Source: Halorhabdus amylolytica | GTDB taxonomy: Archaea > Halobacteriota > Halobacteria > Halobacteriales > Haloarculaceae | Direction of reading: 5' to 3' | Length of the DNA stretch: 62,944 nt | NCBI RefSeq assembly: GCF_004944975.1 | Contig: NZ_SPQG01000007.1 | Span: forward strand, 107,320-170,263 | Shown: positions 36,020-44,890 of the stretch, one piece after another | Layout of the letters: each line of letters opens with the position of its first letter | How positions within the stretch are numbered: position 1 is the first letter of the stretch | Program-made: the position numbers and the translations under genes | The notes under the pieces: model-generated | Told to the model about the DNA's origin: nothing | The model's input: only the letters and a program-made list of their open reading frames with translations | Database searches by the model: none

Positions 36020-36856
36020 ATGGACGACCACATCGCACTCATCACCGGCTGTTCCTCGGGCATCGGCCGGGCGAGCGCCGAACAGTTCCTCGAAGAGGAC
36101 TGGACGGTCTACGCGACAGCCCGCGACATCGACGATGTCGCCGACCTCGCAGACGCTGGGGCCGAAACGGCCAAACTGGACGTGACCAACGCCCGGCAGG
36201 TCGAGCGCGTCGTCGACCGTGTGATCGACGAACAGGGGCGTATCGACTGCCTGGTCAACAACGCGGGGACCGGTCAGTTCGGCCCTGTCGAGGACGTGCC
36301 GACCGATGCCCTCCACGATCAGTTCGACGTCAACCTCTACGGTCCGCACCGCTTGATCCGAGCGGTCCTGCCGCACATGCGCCAGCGGGAGGAGGGAACC
36401 ATCGTCAATGTGTCGAGCCTCCAGGGTCGACTTGCCGCGCCGGGACTGGGTGCCTATTCGGCCTCGAAGTTCGCCCTGGAGGCGATGAGCGATTCCCTCC
36501 GTGCAGAGGTCGACCCGTACGGTATCGACGTGGTCGTCGTCGAACCGGGCGTCGTCGAAACGGGCTTCGCCGATCGGACAGACAAATCTCAGGAACGACT
36601 CGAACAGTCAGGGGCATACGACGGGGTCTACGAGGCCCAGGCGGATCGCCGGGCGATCGAGTACGACGGCGTCTTCGGGATCCCGCCCGTAGATGTGGCG
36701 ACGGTGATCTACGACGCGGCGGCGATGACCGATCCCGATCCCCGCTATGCGGTGGGCCACGGCGCGAAGTTGCTCCTGGCGTTGCGTTATCTCCCCGACC
36801 GCTGGCGCGACACCGCTTTCGGTCTGTTCCGCCGCGTTTCGGGCTTCCGACGATGA
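36020..36856 (+). CDS. Short-chain dehydrogenase/reductase
   Basis: A 278-residue classical SDR. ALITGCSSGIGRASA is the cofactor loop, LVNNAG the structural motif, VSSLQGR the Ser and YSASKFALE the catalytic Tyr-x3-Lys. The Arg after the second strand (TARDI) suggests NADP(H). The substrate is unknown. Its last four bases (ATGA) overlap the glycerate kinase gene, so a shared pathway is possible. Confidence 0.85.
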   Translation: MDDHIALITGCSSGIGRASAEQFLEEDWTVYATARDIDDVADLADAGAETAKLDVTNARQVERVVDRVIDEQGRIDCLVNNAGTGQFGPVEDVPTDALHDQFDVNLYGPHRLIRAVLPHMRQREEGTIVNVSSLQGRLAAPGLGAYSASKFALEAMSDSLRAEVDPYGIDVVVVEPGVVETGFADRTDKSQERLEQSGAYDGVYEAQADRRAIEYDGVFGIPPVDVATVIYDAAAMTDPDPRYAVGHGAKLLLALRYLPDRWRDTAFGLFRRVSGFRR

Positions 36857-38172
36857 TCGCCGACCGCGATCGGCTGGCGGCGACGCCGGTCCACGACGTC
36901 GCTCTGTCCTGCATCGAGGCGGGCATCGAGGCGTCGACTCCCGAGTACGTCCTCCGGGAATCGCTCTCGGTCGAGAGGGACGTTCTGACCGTCGCCGGAA
37001 GCGAGTACGACCTCGCGGCCTATGACTCGGTTGTCGTCCTCGGCGGCGGGAAGGCCGCCGACGTGGTGGCCCGCGAACTCGAGGCTCACCTCGGGGAGTA
37101 CGTCGACCGGGGGTTGGTCGTCTCGACGTCACCCGTCGACACCGACACCGTCGAGACTGTCGAAGGGAGTCATCCGATCCCCGACGCGGACAGTCTGGAG
37201 GGGGCCCGGCGAGTCTTCCAGCGGGCAGAAGACCTGGGCGAGGGGACGCTCGTCCTCGCGCCGATCACCGGCGGCGGGAGCGCGTTGCTGGCGTTACCTG
37301 CAGGCGACATTACGCTCGTCGATCTCCAGGCAACCACCGAGGAACTCGTCGAAAGCGGCGCGTCGATAACGGAGATCAACGCCGTCCGCAAGCACTGCTC
37401 GGCGATCAAAGGCGGTGGACTGGCCAGGGCGGCCACACCGGCGACGGTCGTCAGCCTCCTCTTCTCGGATGTCGTCGGCGACGACCCTGGGGTGATCGCC
37501 AGCGGGCCGACTGCACCTGACGAGACGACCTACGAGGACGCTCTGGAGATCCTGGATCGCTACGACGTGGGCGTTCCCTCAGCGGTCCGCGAACACCTCG
37601 AAGCCGGCGCGGCCGGCGAGCGTGAGGAGACTCCCGCTGACCCGGCCGTGCTCGGTCACGTCGACAATCACGTCCTTGCCGGCGCCTGGACGGCCCTGTC
37701 GGCAGCCCGCGACGCCGCCAGCGAAGCCGGCTACGAGCCGCTGGTCGTTTCCTCGCGGGTTCGCGGGGAGGCGACCGAGGCGGCGCTCTCCCAGCTTGCG
37801 ATCGCCGAGGAGTGTGCGGCGACCGGGACGCCCGTCGAACCGCCCGCTGTCCTTCTTTCGGGTGGCGAAACGACAGTCACGGTGATGGGAAACGGCGACG
37901 GCGGGCCCAATCTGGAGTTCGCACTCCGGGTCGCCGTCGAGCAACCGGAGGGAATCGTCTGTGCCAGCGTCGACACCGACGGCGAGGACGGCGGGACCGA
38001 GGTCGCTGGGGCGATCGTGGACGGCGAGACGCTGTCGAACCCACAGCGCGGGCGGGCGGCGCTGCTGGAGAACGACGCATTGCCGGCCCTCGAGGAGTCC
38101 GACACGGTGATCGAGACCGGGCCGACGGGGACGAACGTCAACGATCTTCGGATCTTCGTGATCGAAGCGTAG
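36853..38172 (+). CDS. gckA: Glycerate 2-kinase (MOFRL family)
   Basis: A 439-residue protein from the ATG at 36853. VVVLGGGKAA and LVLAPITGGGSALLALP mark the N-terminal glycerate-kinase domain. EINAVRKHCSAIKGGGLA and FSDVVGDDPGVIASGPT follow. The C-terminal MOFRL domain shows VLLSGGETTVTV and ASVDTDGEDG, ending in TGTNVNDLRIFVI. It makes 2-phosphoglycerate from glycerate, the last step of the non-phosphorylating glucose or glycerate pathways in archaea. It is translationally coupled to the SDR gene. Confidence 0.9.
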   Translation: MIADRDRLAATPVHDVALSCIEAGIEASTPEYVLRESLSVERDVLTVAGSEYDLAAYDSVVVLGGGKAADVVARELEAHLGEYVDRGLVVSTSPVDTDTVETVEGSHPIPDADSLEGARRVFQRAEDLGEGTLVLAPITGGGSALLALPAGDITLVDLQATTEELVESGASITEINAVRKHCSAIKGGGLARAATPATVVSLLFSDVVGDDPGVIASGPTAPDETTYEDALEILDRYDVGVPSAVREHLEAGAAGEREETPADPAVLGHVDNHVLAGAWTALSAARDAASEAGYEPLVVSSRVRGEATEAALSQLAIAEECAATGTPVEPPAVLLSGGETTVTVMGNGDGGPNLEFALRVAVEQPEGIVCASVDTDGEDGGTEVAGAIVDGETLSNPQRGRAALLENDALPALEESDTVIETGPTGTNVNDLRIFVIEA

Positions 38173-38205
38173 ATCGGCAAGGCACAGCCGTCGATTGCGG
38201 CCGAC

Positions 38206-38751
38206 TTATCTTTCGTCGACGGATTGGTCGTCAAGGTCGTTTACTAGTTCTCGCCCCTCTACCACCGTCACCCTGTCCCCGACTCCTGAAGCGTCTAGCA
38301 CGTCACCGATCGCCTGCTCAGCCAGTGTATCGCTCACCAGTACGGCCACGTGGTCTGACTGCTCGATCGCGTACTGATATGCGAGTCCTGCGAGTACGGT
38401 GTCCGCCTTCTCGATTTCGTCTTCCGTGACGTCGGCGTCCGACAGGCGATCCATCCGCGTTCGCGTGCGATCGACGATGTTGGAGACATCCGGGTTCGAG
38501 AAATCCGCGACGCCACGCTCGAGCCACCCGGCATTCCGGGCTGCCTGCAAGCGATCACGCTGATAGGCGTATGCGTCCGGACTCTCGCCGAGTTCTTCGG
38601 CGACGTGGTCGGGAATCCGAACCTCGATATCTCGGCGTGTCACGAACCGCTCGAAGGCCTGGTATTTCGCGTTCGACGGCCCGCCCATCGCGAAGAGCAC
38701 ACTGCTATCGATGACCGCGGTACTCCCGCGAGGAATCTGCTCCCCGGACAT
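38206..38751 (-). CDS. PIN-like nuclease, likely toxin of an HTH-PIN pair
   Basis: A 181-residue protein from the ATG ending at 38751; a GTG three bases earlier is also possible. STAVIDSSVLFAMGG has the first Asp, VAEELGES a Glu and EKADTVLAGLAYQYA an Asp, followed by VAVLVSDTLAEQAIG, all as in PIN domains. It is longer than VapC toxins. The start overlaps the stop of the upstream HTH gene by one base. It may act as a ribonuclease toxin or in RNA processing. Confidence 0.7.
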   Translation of the reverse strand: MSGEQIPRGSTAVIDSSVLFAMGGPSNAKYQAFERFVTRRDIEVRIPDHVAEELGESPDAYAYQRDRLQAARNAGWLERGVADFSNPDVSNIVDRTRTRMDRLSDADVTEDEIEKADTVLAGLAYQYAIEQSDHVAVLVSDTLAEQAIGDVLDASGVGDRVTVVEGRELVNDLDDQSVDER

Positions 38752-39317
38752 CACTCGCCAGTGGCCAGATACGGATCGTAGGCTTCGGCCGCCTCGACGA
38801 CGTCCTGGAGCGCAGTGATCACGGTCATCCCCTCGACCGGATGGACATCGAGTTTGGTGGCGGCAGTGCGCTGGGTGAGATCGCCGTCCATCACGCGCAG
38901 CGTGTAGTGCAACGCGGCGGCGAGTTTCGGGATTCCCTGGCGCTCGACAAACACGCGGATGTCCTCGGTGTCATGCTGTCGAGCGATCGCGTCGACGAGG
39001 ACGGGCGTGACGACCACGTCGCCGTGGTCGGTTTCCATCGTCAGTCGGATCGGCTCGACTTCGATCGTCGTCGGCGTCGCCTCCTCGTGGCGAGTGAGGA
39101 CGCCCATCTCCTCGAGTTCGCCGACGTACTTGTAGGTCGTCGAGTGTGGCAACTCGAGATCGTCTTTGACAGTCTCGATCGCGACGGGGCCGTTCCGGAG
39201 CACGTAGACGTAGAGTCGCGCCAGTTTCGGCGTGTTGAGCAACGCCGCGTAGGTGAGGAGATTCCCAACCGTCGCTTCCGGATCGGTCGCGTCGGCGAGG
39301 CGATGCTCGGACGACAT
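38751..39317 (-). CDS. Winged-helix partner of the PIN-like nuclease
   Basis: A 188-residue protein from the ATG ending at 39317, with a GTG three bases earlier. Residues about 30-80 form a winged helix (LARLYVYVLRNGPVAIETVK, then ELPHSTTYKYVGELEEMGVL). The C-terminal half (VDAIARQHDTEDIRVFVERQ) is helical and ends near a Thr-rich EGMTVITALQDV segment. Its stop is joined to the PIN gene start. It is probably an antitoxin and autoregulator, by layout. Confidence 0.65.
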   Translation of the reverse strand: MSSEHRLADATDPEATVGNLLTYAALLNTPKLARLYVYVLRNGPVAIETVKDDLELPHSTTYKYVGELEEMGVLTRHEEATPTTIEVEPIRLTMETDHGDVVVTPVLVDAIARQHDTEDIRVFVERQGIPKLAAALHYTLRVMDGDLTQRTAATKLDVHPVEGMTVITALQDVVEAAEAYDPYLATGE

Positions 39318-39516
39318 CACTATCCATGTTCTATGTATGGCATATTAACGGTTCCGGAATTGTAAGTGAATATCGGTGTAGCGAAGCAGAGATGGCCCGT
39401 CACGTATCCGGGTGTCGACCGCAAGTCGCTCCCAGCCACCTTTTCGGAGAGATGGTCGGGAGTTGGTTTGGGGTTGTCTCTGGCGATGGAAGCGGATCAA
39501 GCGACGAAACTGTAGG

Positions 39517-40554
39517 TCACTCTTCTAGACAGGCCGCGACAACGCGGAGCAACTGCTCGCCCCGCACTTCGTCGGCGAACAGCGGGACTCGGCGGACGTC
39601 GTGACCACGGAAGACATCTTGTGACCGTTCGAGGGCCGTCTGTTGGACATCCCAGCGACGCTGGCAGAACTCACACGTCTCCAGGTTCGGCGAGACGTAC
39701 CAGTCGGTGTCGACGTCCGCGACGTCTGCGAGGTCCTCCATGACGCGGTTGACCACGACCGTCCCGACGGGGATGTCGAAGGCGGCCAGCCGCTCCAGGA
39801 GGCGCTCGGATTCCATGACGCTCAACTCCTCGGGGACCATGACGACCCGGAAGTCCGTTTTCGCCGGGTCTTGAAGGATCGTTCGGAGGCGCTCGATACG
39901 TTCCCGGAGGACGCGCAGGTCGTCTAAACCCTCCTCTAAGTCTTCCTCGTCGGCGTCGCCGAACATCCCGGTGATGGTCCCCATCATCCCGCTCATGCGC
40001 TCCCGGAAGGAGAGCAGTTTCCCGACCATCGTGTCCATGACCTCCGGGAGTTCGAGCAACCGGAGCGTGTGCCCTGTCGGCGCGGTGTCGACCACCACGC
40101 GATCGAAGCGCTCGTCGTCGAGATAGCGGATTAAAAGACGGATCGCCGCCGCCTCGTCGGTACCGGGCATCGCGTTCGTGAACGGGTCGGTGACGTCCTC
40201 GCCCAGGAGTTTCCCGAGGCCGCCGAGTCCACCGCCTTCGAGGCCGAGCGGATCGTCGCCCAGCGCCGCCTCCGGATCGATCTCGGCGGCGTACAGCGGT
40301 ATGTCCTCACGGATCTGGGCCGGTTCGGCAGGAATGTTCGCTTCCAGGGTATCCGACAGTGAGTGAGCGGGATCGGTCGAGACGACCAGTGTGGCGGTCC
40401 CGTCCCGGGCGCTCGCCAGCGCAGTGGCCGCTGCCATCGTTGTCTTGCCGACGCCCCCCTTCCCGCCGTAGAGGACGTACTCCGACCCCTCGATCCCCTC
40501 CGGGACGACCGACTCCTCGATGTCCTCGACGGGTTCCACGTCGATGTCGTTCAT
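39517..40554 (-). CDS. Get3/ArsA-family ATPase
   Basis: A 345-residue ATPase from the ATG ending at 40554. The deviant Walker A loop is GGKGGVGKTTMAAATALA; STDPAHSLSDTL is switch I and VVDTAPTGHTLRLLELP is switch II. A CEFC pair near the C-terminus matches the zinc-binding CxxC of Get3-type dimers. A Met-rich GMMGTITGMFG patch lies in the client-binding helical domain. It probably inserts tail-anchored proteins rather than pumping arsenite. An upstream in-frame extension would encode a 21-base repeat and is not counted as part of the gene. Confidence 0.85.
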   Translation of the reverse strand: MNDIDVEPVEDIEESVVPEGIEGSEYVLYGGKGGVGKTTMAAATALASARDGTATLVVSTDPAHSLSDTLEANIPAEPAQIREDIPLYAAEIDPEAALGDDPLGLEGGGLGGLGKLLGEDVTDPFTNAMPGTDEAAAIRLLIRYLDDERFDRVVVDTAPTGHTLRLLELPEVMDTMVGKLLSFRERMSGMMGTITGMFGDADEEDLEEGLDDLRVLRERIERLRTILQDPAKTDFRVVMVPEELSVMESERLLERLAAFDIPVGTVVVNRVMEDLADVADVDTDWYVSPNLETCEFCQRRWDVQQTALERSQDVFRGHDVRRVPLFADEVRGEQLLRVVAACLEE

Positions 40555-40607
40555 GGACGGTGTTTCCCGCGCGGACTTGAGAACTCGTCGGTCCCGATCC
40601 GATCCAG

Positions 40608-40712
40608 CCATCGAAAGACCGCTGCCTCCCATCGAATGATCGTCTCTTCCCATCGAATGATCGTCTCCTCCCATCGAAAGACCGCCGCCTCCCATCGAAA
40701 GACCGCCACTCC
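40608..40712. repeat. Five tandem copies of a 21-bp unit before the ATPase gene
   Basis: Five units begin with CCATCGAA; units 1, 4 and 5 continue AGACCGC and units 2 and 3 continue TGATCGTCT. The ATPase frame stays open through them and would read short Met-Gly-Gly/Asp blocks, but the conserved protein begins after them. They may be part of the 5' leader or a slippage-prone region. Confidence 0.7.
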
Positions 40713-40840
40713 CGGTCGTTGCCCGTGTCGCGGCCTCCTCGAAGGTGAGACAGCGAGTCGGCGCATACTACGGGCTGGACGTTGACAGAGAGATTCGACA
40801 TCGGAGGGCGAATACCGTCGAAACGGGACAATCGACGGTT

Positions 40841-42541
40841 TCAGTCGGCGGCTGCCGGCGCGTCGATCAACGGGCTGGATTCGAGTTCTTCGAGGATAGC
40901 GTCGCGGTCGGCCTCGACGGAGTCGATCGGTTTGATGTCGAACTCCTCGACCAGCACGTCGATGACATTCTCCGAGAGGAACGCGGGCAGAGTCGGGCCC
41001 AGCCGGATCCCCTCGACGCCCTGGCTGAGCAACGCCAGCAGGACGGTCACGGCTTTCTGTTCGTACCACGCGATGTCGTAGGCGATCGGCAGGTCGTTGA
41101 CGTCCTCGACGGGGAGGGCGTCCCGCAGTTCCAACGCAATTTTCAAAAGCGAGTAGGAGTCGTTACACTGGCCGGCGTCGAGCACCCGCGGAATGCCACC
41201 GATGTCGCCCAGGTCCAGCTTGTTGTACCGGTATTTCGCACACCCGGCGGTCAGGATGATCACGTCCTCGGGCAGAGACTCGGCCATCTCGGTGTAGTAG
41301 TCCCGTTCGGGGTGACGGCCGTCACAGCCGCCCATGACGACGAAGCCACGAATGTCGCCGGCCTGGATGGCCTCGATGATGTCCTCGGCCCGGTCGAGGA
41401 CGGCGTTGTGGGCGAACCCGTTGGGTACCGTCCCGGATTCGATCTCCTCGGGCGGTTCGGTCTCTTTGGCGTGCTCGATGAGCGCCGAGAAGTCCTTGGG
41501 GTCGCCGCCCTCGCGGTCCTCGACGTGGGGCAGGCCGGGGAACCTGACGACACCCGTCGTGTAGGTTCGGGGGGCATAGGAGTCCTCGGGCGGGACCAGG
41601 CAGTTGGTCGTCATCAGGACGGGACCGTTGAAGGCCTCGAACTCCTCGTGTTGTTGCCACCAGGCGTTGCCGTAGTTGCCGACGAAGTGGTCGTACTCCT
41701 CGAAGGCGGGGTAGGCGTGAGCGGGTAGCATCTCGCCGTGGGTATAGACATCGACGCCCTCGCCCTCGGTCTGTTCGAGCAGTTCTTCGAGGTCCTTGAG
41801 GTCGTGGCCGCTGACGAGGATGCCCGGGCGATCGCGGGTCCCGATGTCGACCTCGGTCGGCTCGGGATGCCCGTAGGTGCTGGTGTGGGCCTCGTCTAAG
41901 GTCTCCATGACTTCGACGCCGACCTCACCACACTCCAGGACGAGGCCGATCAGTTCCTCGACGCTTTTGTCTTCGAGCGTGGCGGCGAGACCGCGCTGGA
42001 CGAACGCGAAGACGTCTTCTTTCTGTTCGCCCAGGACGTGGGCGTGCTCGGCATAGGCGGCGATGCCCTTGATGCCGTAGGTCAACAGCTCACGTAGCGA
42101 CCGGACGTCCTCGTCGTCAGTCGCGCGGACGCCGATCCCTTCGGGAGTCGCCTGCTCGTACATCGCCGCGGTGTCCCCAGGCTCCCAGGTCGCTGCCTCG
42201 GGGAGATCCGCGTCGTCGATCGGTCCAACTTCGGCTTCGAGGCGCTCGCGGAGGTCACGCCGAAGATCCAGCGCCTCCTGGATCTGTTTCTCGAACCACT
42301 GGGGGTCGAAGTTGACGTTCGTGATCGTCGCGAACAGGCTCTCGACGACGAACACCTGGACGTCCTCGTCGACGATCCCGGCGTCTCTGGCCTCCTCGGC
42401 GAGAGAGGCCAGTCCCTTCAGTTCCCAGACGAGCAGGTCCTGGAGGGTCGCCGTCTCGGCGTCCTTTCCACAGACACCGACCTCCGTGCACGCTTCGTTC
42501 TCGATTGTCTCCTGACACTGATAGCAGTACATACTACTCAT
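40841..42541 (-). CDS. hcp: Hybrid cluster protein (hydroxylamine reductase type)
   Basis: About 566 residues from the ATG ending at 42541 (563 from the next one). The N-terminal cluster pattern is C-x2-C-x8-C-x5-C (CYQCQET...CTEVGVC), as in Hcp of anaerobes. Hybrid-cluster ligands lie in GILVSGHDL (His), YTHGEMLPAH (Glu), MTTNCL, LTAGCAKYRYNKL and LDAGQCNDSYS (Cys). Hcp reduces NO or hydroxylamine and protects against nitrosative stress; its presence suggests life at low oxygen. No reductase partner (Hcr) is adjacent. Confidence 0.92.
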   Translation of the reverse strand: MSSMYCYQCQETIENEACTEVGVCGKDAETATLQDLLVWELKGLASLAEEARDAGIVDEDVQVFVVESLFATITNVNFDPQWFEKQIQEALDLRRDLRERLEAEVGPIDDADLPEAATWEPGDTAAMYEQATPEGIGVRATDDEDVRSLRELLTYGIKGIAAYAEHAHVLGEQKEDVFAFVQRGLAATLEDKSVEELIGLVLECGEVGVEVMETLDEAHTSTYGHPEPTEVDIGTRDRPGILVSGHDLKDLEELLEQTEGEGVDVYTHGEMLPAHAYPAFEEYDHFVGNYGNAWWQQHEEFEAFNGPVLMTTNCLVPPEDSYAPRTYTTGVVRFPGLPHVEDREGGDPKDFSALIEHAKETEPPEEIESGTVPNGFAHNAVLDRAEDIIEAIQAGDIRGFVVMGGCDGRHPERDYYTEMAESLPEDVIILTAGCAKYRYNKLDLGDIGGIPRVLDAGQCNDSYSLLKIALELRDALPVEDVNDLPIAYDIAWYEQKAVTVLLALLSQGVEGIRLGPTLPAFLSENVIDVLVEEFDIKPIDSVEADRDAILEELESSPLIDAPAAAD

Positions 42542-42821
42542 AGTTGATCGTGGGGTGGTGGGGGACGGCCACGTCGTGGCGCACAGCCACCCGTCGTCCG
42601 CCACTGTCGGGGCGGTGATGGCTGGCGAGGCGACGTTGCGAGTGCCGGTCTGCGGGTGGCGTCGTGTCCCCGCGTGACCGGCCATGTGTCCCGTTCACGA
42701 CATAATGTTCGACTCGGTACTGCTTGGGATTTCTCCCGAACGTGTTCGTGGTATTTATTTCTGGTAGCGATCTCCCGGCGCCGACATTTCCAAAGACTGA
42801 CTAAAAAGATAATCCAAATTA

Positions 42822-43084
42822 TTGTTCATCTTCGACTCGGTGACGATAGCTCTCGAGGTTCCTGCCGAGGTCCACACGGCGAGTCATACGGATTACTGTA
42901 GATTATTTCCGGATGACGCCGACCCGGGGGTCGACGGATACCGGTACATCACGACAATAATCCGTATCAGATCCGGACGATTTTCGAGCACCGAACCCGT
43001 GAGAACCTCGGGTCGATCCCGGAAGAGCGGATGGACGAGGTGGATACTGCACTCGAATACAGCCTCGGTATCGTCGATATCTGA
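42822..43084 (+). pseudogene. C-terminal MazF-like remnant split by the 80-bp element
   Basis: With the element and one TCA removed, the frame reads VTIALEVPAEVHTASQIRT, then FEHRTRENLGSIPEERMDEV and DTALEYSLGIVDI, ending at TGA 43082-43084. The QIRTI segment and the final 'vdxALxxSLGI' helix are typical of MazF/PemK C-termini. The N-terminal half is missing and no start exists. The gene was thus already, or later became, a fragment next to hcp. Confidence 0.65.
42887..42966. mobile_element. 80-bp inverted-repeat (MITE-like) element, copy 3
   Basis: TACGGATTACTGT at the left and ACAATAATCCGTA at the right are near-complements, with TCA at 42884-42886 and 42967-42969. The centre GACCCGGGGGTCGACGGATACC is almost that of copy 2, with only a few differences over 80 bases. 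It lies inside the MazF-like remnant. Confidence 0.85.
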
Positions 43085-43380
43085 TACGTCGCACTGGACT
43101 GCTTGATTGAATACAGGCGCTAAGCCCCCACTCTAACGAGTACTCCAGGCGCGCAAGCGGACAAGAAGCGTTAACGAGAGCAGAACTCTCGTTGGCACAT
43201 CAGAACGCTTCGTGCTCTGCGGATGCAGTCGGATGGGGATACACTGTTCACAAGGGCAAAGTTCTTGCTCGCATCGCAGAATCGTTCACAATCAGGTCGC
43301 CACTCATCGCGACGAAGTAGCAGTTGATCTGTCAAAGGAAGATAATCATCTGGTGCTGAAAAGCAAAGGTTCCCGATCGC
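43085..43380. other. Degraded intergenic stretch
   Basis: No gene with a start is seen. One plus-strand frame near 43270-43340 (HNQVATHRDEVAVDLSK) looks like the end of a lost gene, perhaps a transposase, but the match is too weak to name. The short stem GAACGAG-type repeats around 43177-43195 (ACGAGAG...CTCTCGT) may be a terminator. Confidence 0.3.
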
Positions 43381-44562
43381 TTACTTAGAAATCACCACGA
43401 AATCGTCATCTTGAGTGATAGCTGCATAGTATGGGACAAGATGTTCCAAAAAGGCATAGACTGGTAGTAGTGGAATCAACGTATAGGACAGCAACCCTTC
43501 ACGGAAATATGTCCCTGTTACAATTACTATCAGATAGTATAGGGTACCAGTCCAGATCAGGGCTGTTGCCCAAAGAGGGAGTGTTATCCCGAATCCCATA
43601 ACCCAAAAAGGAGACCAGATCCAACTTGCTGTTATACCGCCAGCCCAGATCGCAAGGCGAGACCCAACTACGATAAATGTAATCATATTAGACATTTCCT
43701 GTAAACAACCGAGGAACCATCGACGTCGCTGTCTGAGAAAATCGTGAAATGAATGCGGAGATAGAATCGAAACTCGTGTGGATGACTGCCAACACTTCAC
43801 GTCGGATTCTACACATTCCATAGCAAAAGAAAAATCTTCGACGATGGATTCTCTGTCGAAGCCGATCTCAGTCAGAACGTCTCCTCGAACAGTGAGAAGT
43901 TCACCGTGAAACCCCATGTAGGGACTCGACACAAATCCTGTGAAGAACCGAAATACCGTTAGGTCATCGTAGTACCTGATATGATCCGCGATATAAGTGA
44001 TGGCCGATTTCCCCTCTCTGGGTAACAATATTGGGTTCATGGCTTTGTATTCAGTTTCTTCGTATGCTGAAATTTCGTACAACCAGTCATCGTCTAAAAT
44101 CAAATTATCGTCATCAAGGAAGGCATACCAGTAATCTGGAGCTTCAACAACTACGTTTTCAGTAAAATACTGTAATGCACGTCCCTTTGCTCTCGCCTGT
44201 GAGTCGTACTCATCCGGTACTACGAGGGTTTTGATCCCTCCGTACTCCATCAGCTCAGATTGTAGTTCGGCTCCTTCGTCAAGAATTACCCATATTTCAT
44301 AAGATCCATACTTGTCGGTAAGGTCATCTAGAACTGTAAATAGGGAATCTCGAACCTGATTGGAGGCTATGGTCGGAATAGCTATTTTCACATTCTTTGC
44401 TCTTTCTTCACCAGTTTGGGGCGTATATCCAACTGTCCCAATCAATCCCAAGACCGTATACACGCCGAATGCGAATCCGAATACGACACCCATCCCGATC
44501 ACAAGGATAATTATTCCTGGGAAGAACGTTTCAATGAGGTATTGGACGAATTCTGATCTCAT
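43381..44562 (-). CDS. Family 2 membrane glycosyltransferase
   Basis: A 393-residue protein with one long hydrophobic start (residues about 14-45) and four or five segments at the end. The GT-A core has IAIPTIASNQVRDSL, FLDDDNLILDDDWL (Asp-x-Asp metal site), VEDFSFAMECVE (Glu-Asp base) and FLRQRRRWFLG, the QxxRW-type acceptor motif of processive beta-transferases. It resembles egghead-like and cellulose-synthase-like enzymes. It is AT-rich compared with both flanks and stands alone, which points to transfer. Its sugar and product are unknown. Confidence 0.8.
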   Translation of the reverse strand: MRSEFVQYLIETFFPGIIILVIGMGVVFGFAFGVYTVLGLIGTVGYTPQTGEERAKNVKIAIPTIASNQVRDSLFTVLDDLTDKYGSYEIWVILDEGAELQSELMEYGGIKTLVVPDEYDSQARAKGRALQYFTENVVVEAPDYWYAFLDDDNLILDDDWLYEISAYEETEYKAMNPILLPREGKSAITYIADHIRYYDDLTVFRFFTGFVSSPYMGFHGELLTVRGDVLTEIGFDRESIVEDFSFAMECVESDVKCWQSSTRVSILSPHSFHDFLRQRRRWFLGCLQEMSNMITFIVVGSRLAIWAGGITASWIWSPFWVMGFGITLPLWATALIWTGTLYYLIVIVTGTYFREGLLSYTLIPLLPVYAFLEHLVPYYAAITQDDDFVVISK

Positions 44563-44747
44563 TTACTAGTACTCCATATATACTTTTGAGCGCCAGTCTC
44601 GGTAGCCCACGTTTCATCGCCGGGCGTGGCCCGTGCGTTTCCCGTACTAAAATGTCCTCCTGCCGATCCCAGACTGACGCCGAGGCCAGCCCTGAGAAAT
44701 GTCCGTCGGCGGTGCGTGGCCGGTGTTTCCGGCCGCTGGTCACGCAT
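44559..44747 (-). pseudogene. N-terminal stump of a Tat-secreted protein
   Basis: The 62-residue frame begins MRDQRPETPATHRRRTFLRA, a twin-arginine signal with RRRTFL, and continues GLGVSLGSAGGHFSTG and GDETWATETGAQ, the start of a haloarchaeal PQQ-like beta-propeller protein. The sequence then changes to AT-rich DNA and stops after 13 more codons, four bases inside the GT2 gene start. The rest of the propeller is missing, so the incoming AT-rich island probably cut it. Confidence 0.55.
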
Positions 44748-44890
44748 GTCTCCGCCAATGGCTGGATGTCACATACAGTTACTGGATCGGAGTCCCGTGG
44801 TTCCGGAGTGCAGACTGTGATCGAACGTGCATAGCTTCGTGTGATACGCTTTGGTTTTGAAAATACTCGGAGAGTGTACCGATCGACGAG

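Noticed and set aside
35935-36852. Long frame-open extension upstream of the glycerate kinase
   Set aside because: It is the shadow of the SDR gene in another frame; the kinase fold starts at the ATG at 36853.
40555-40695. N-terminal extension of the Get3/ArsA ATPase through the 21-bp repeats
   Set aside because: The conserved protein begins just before its P-loop at the ATG ending at 40554, and the extra residues are pure repeat translation.
43270-43350. HNQVATHRDEVAVDLSK as a TnpB fragment
   Set aside because: Too short and lacking the catalytic or zinc motifs; similar only in general character.
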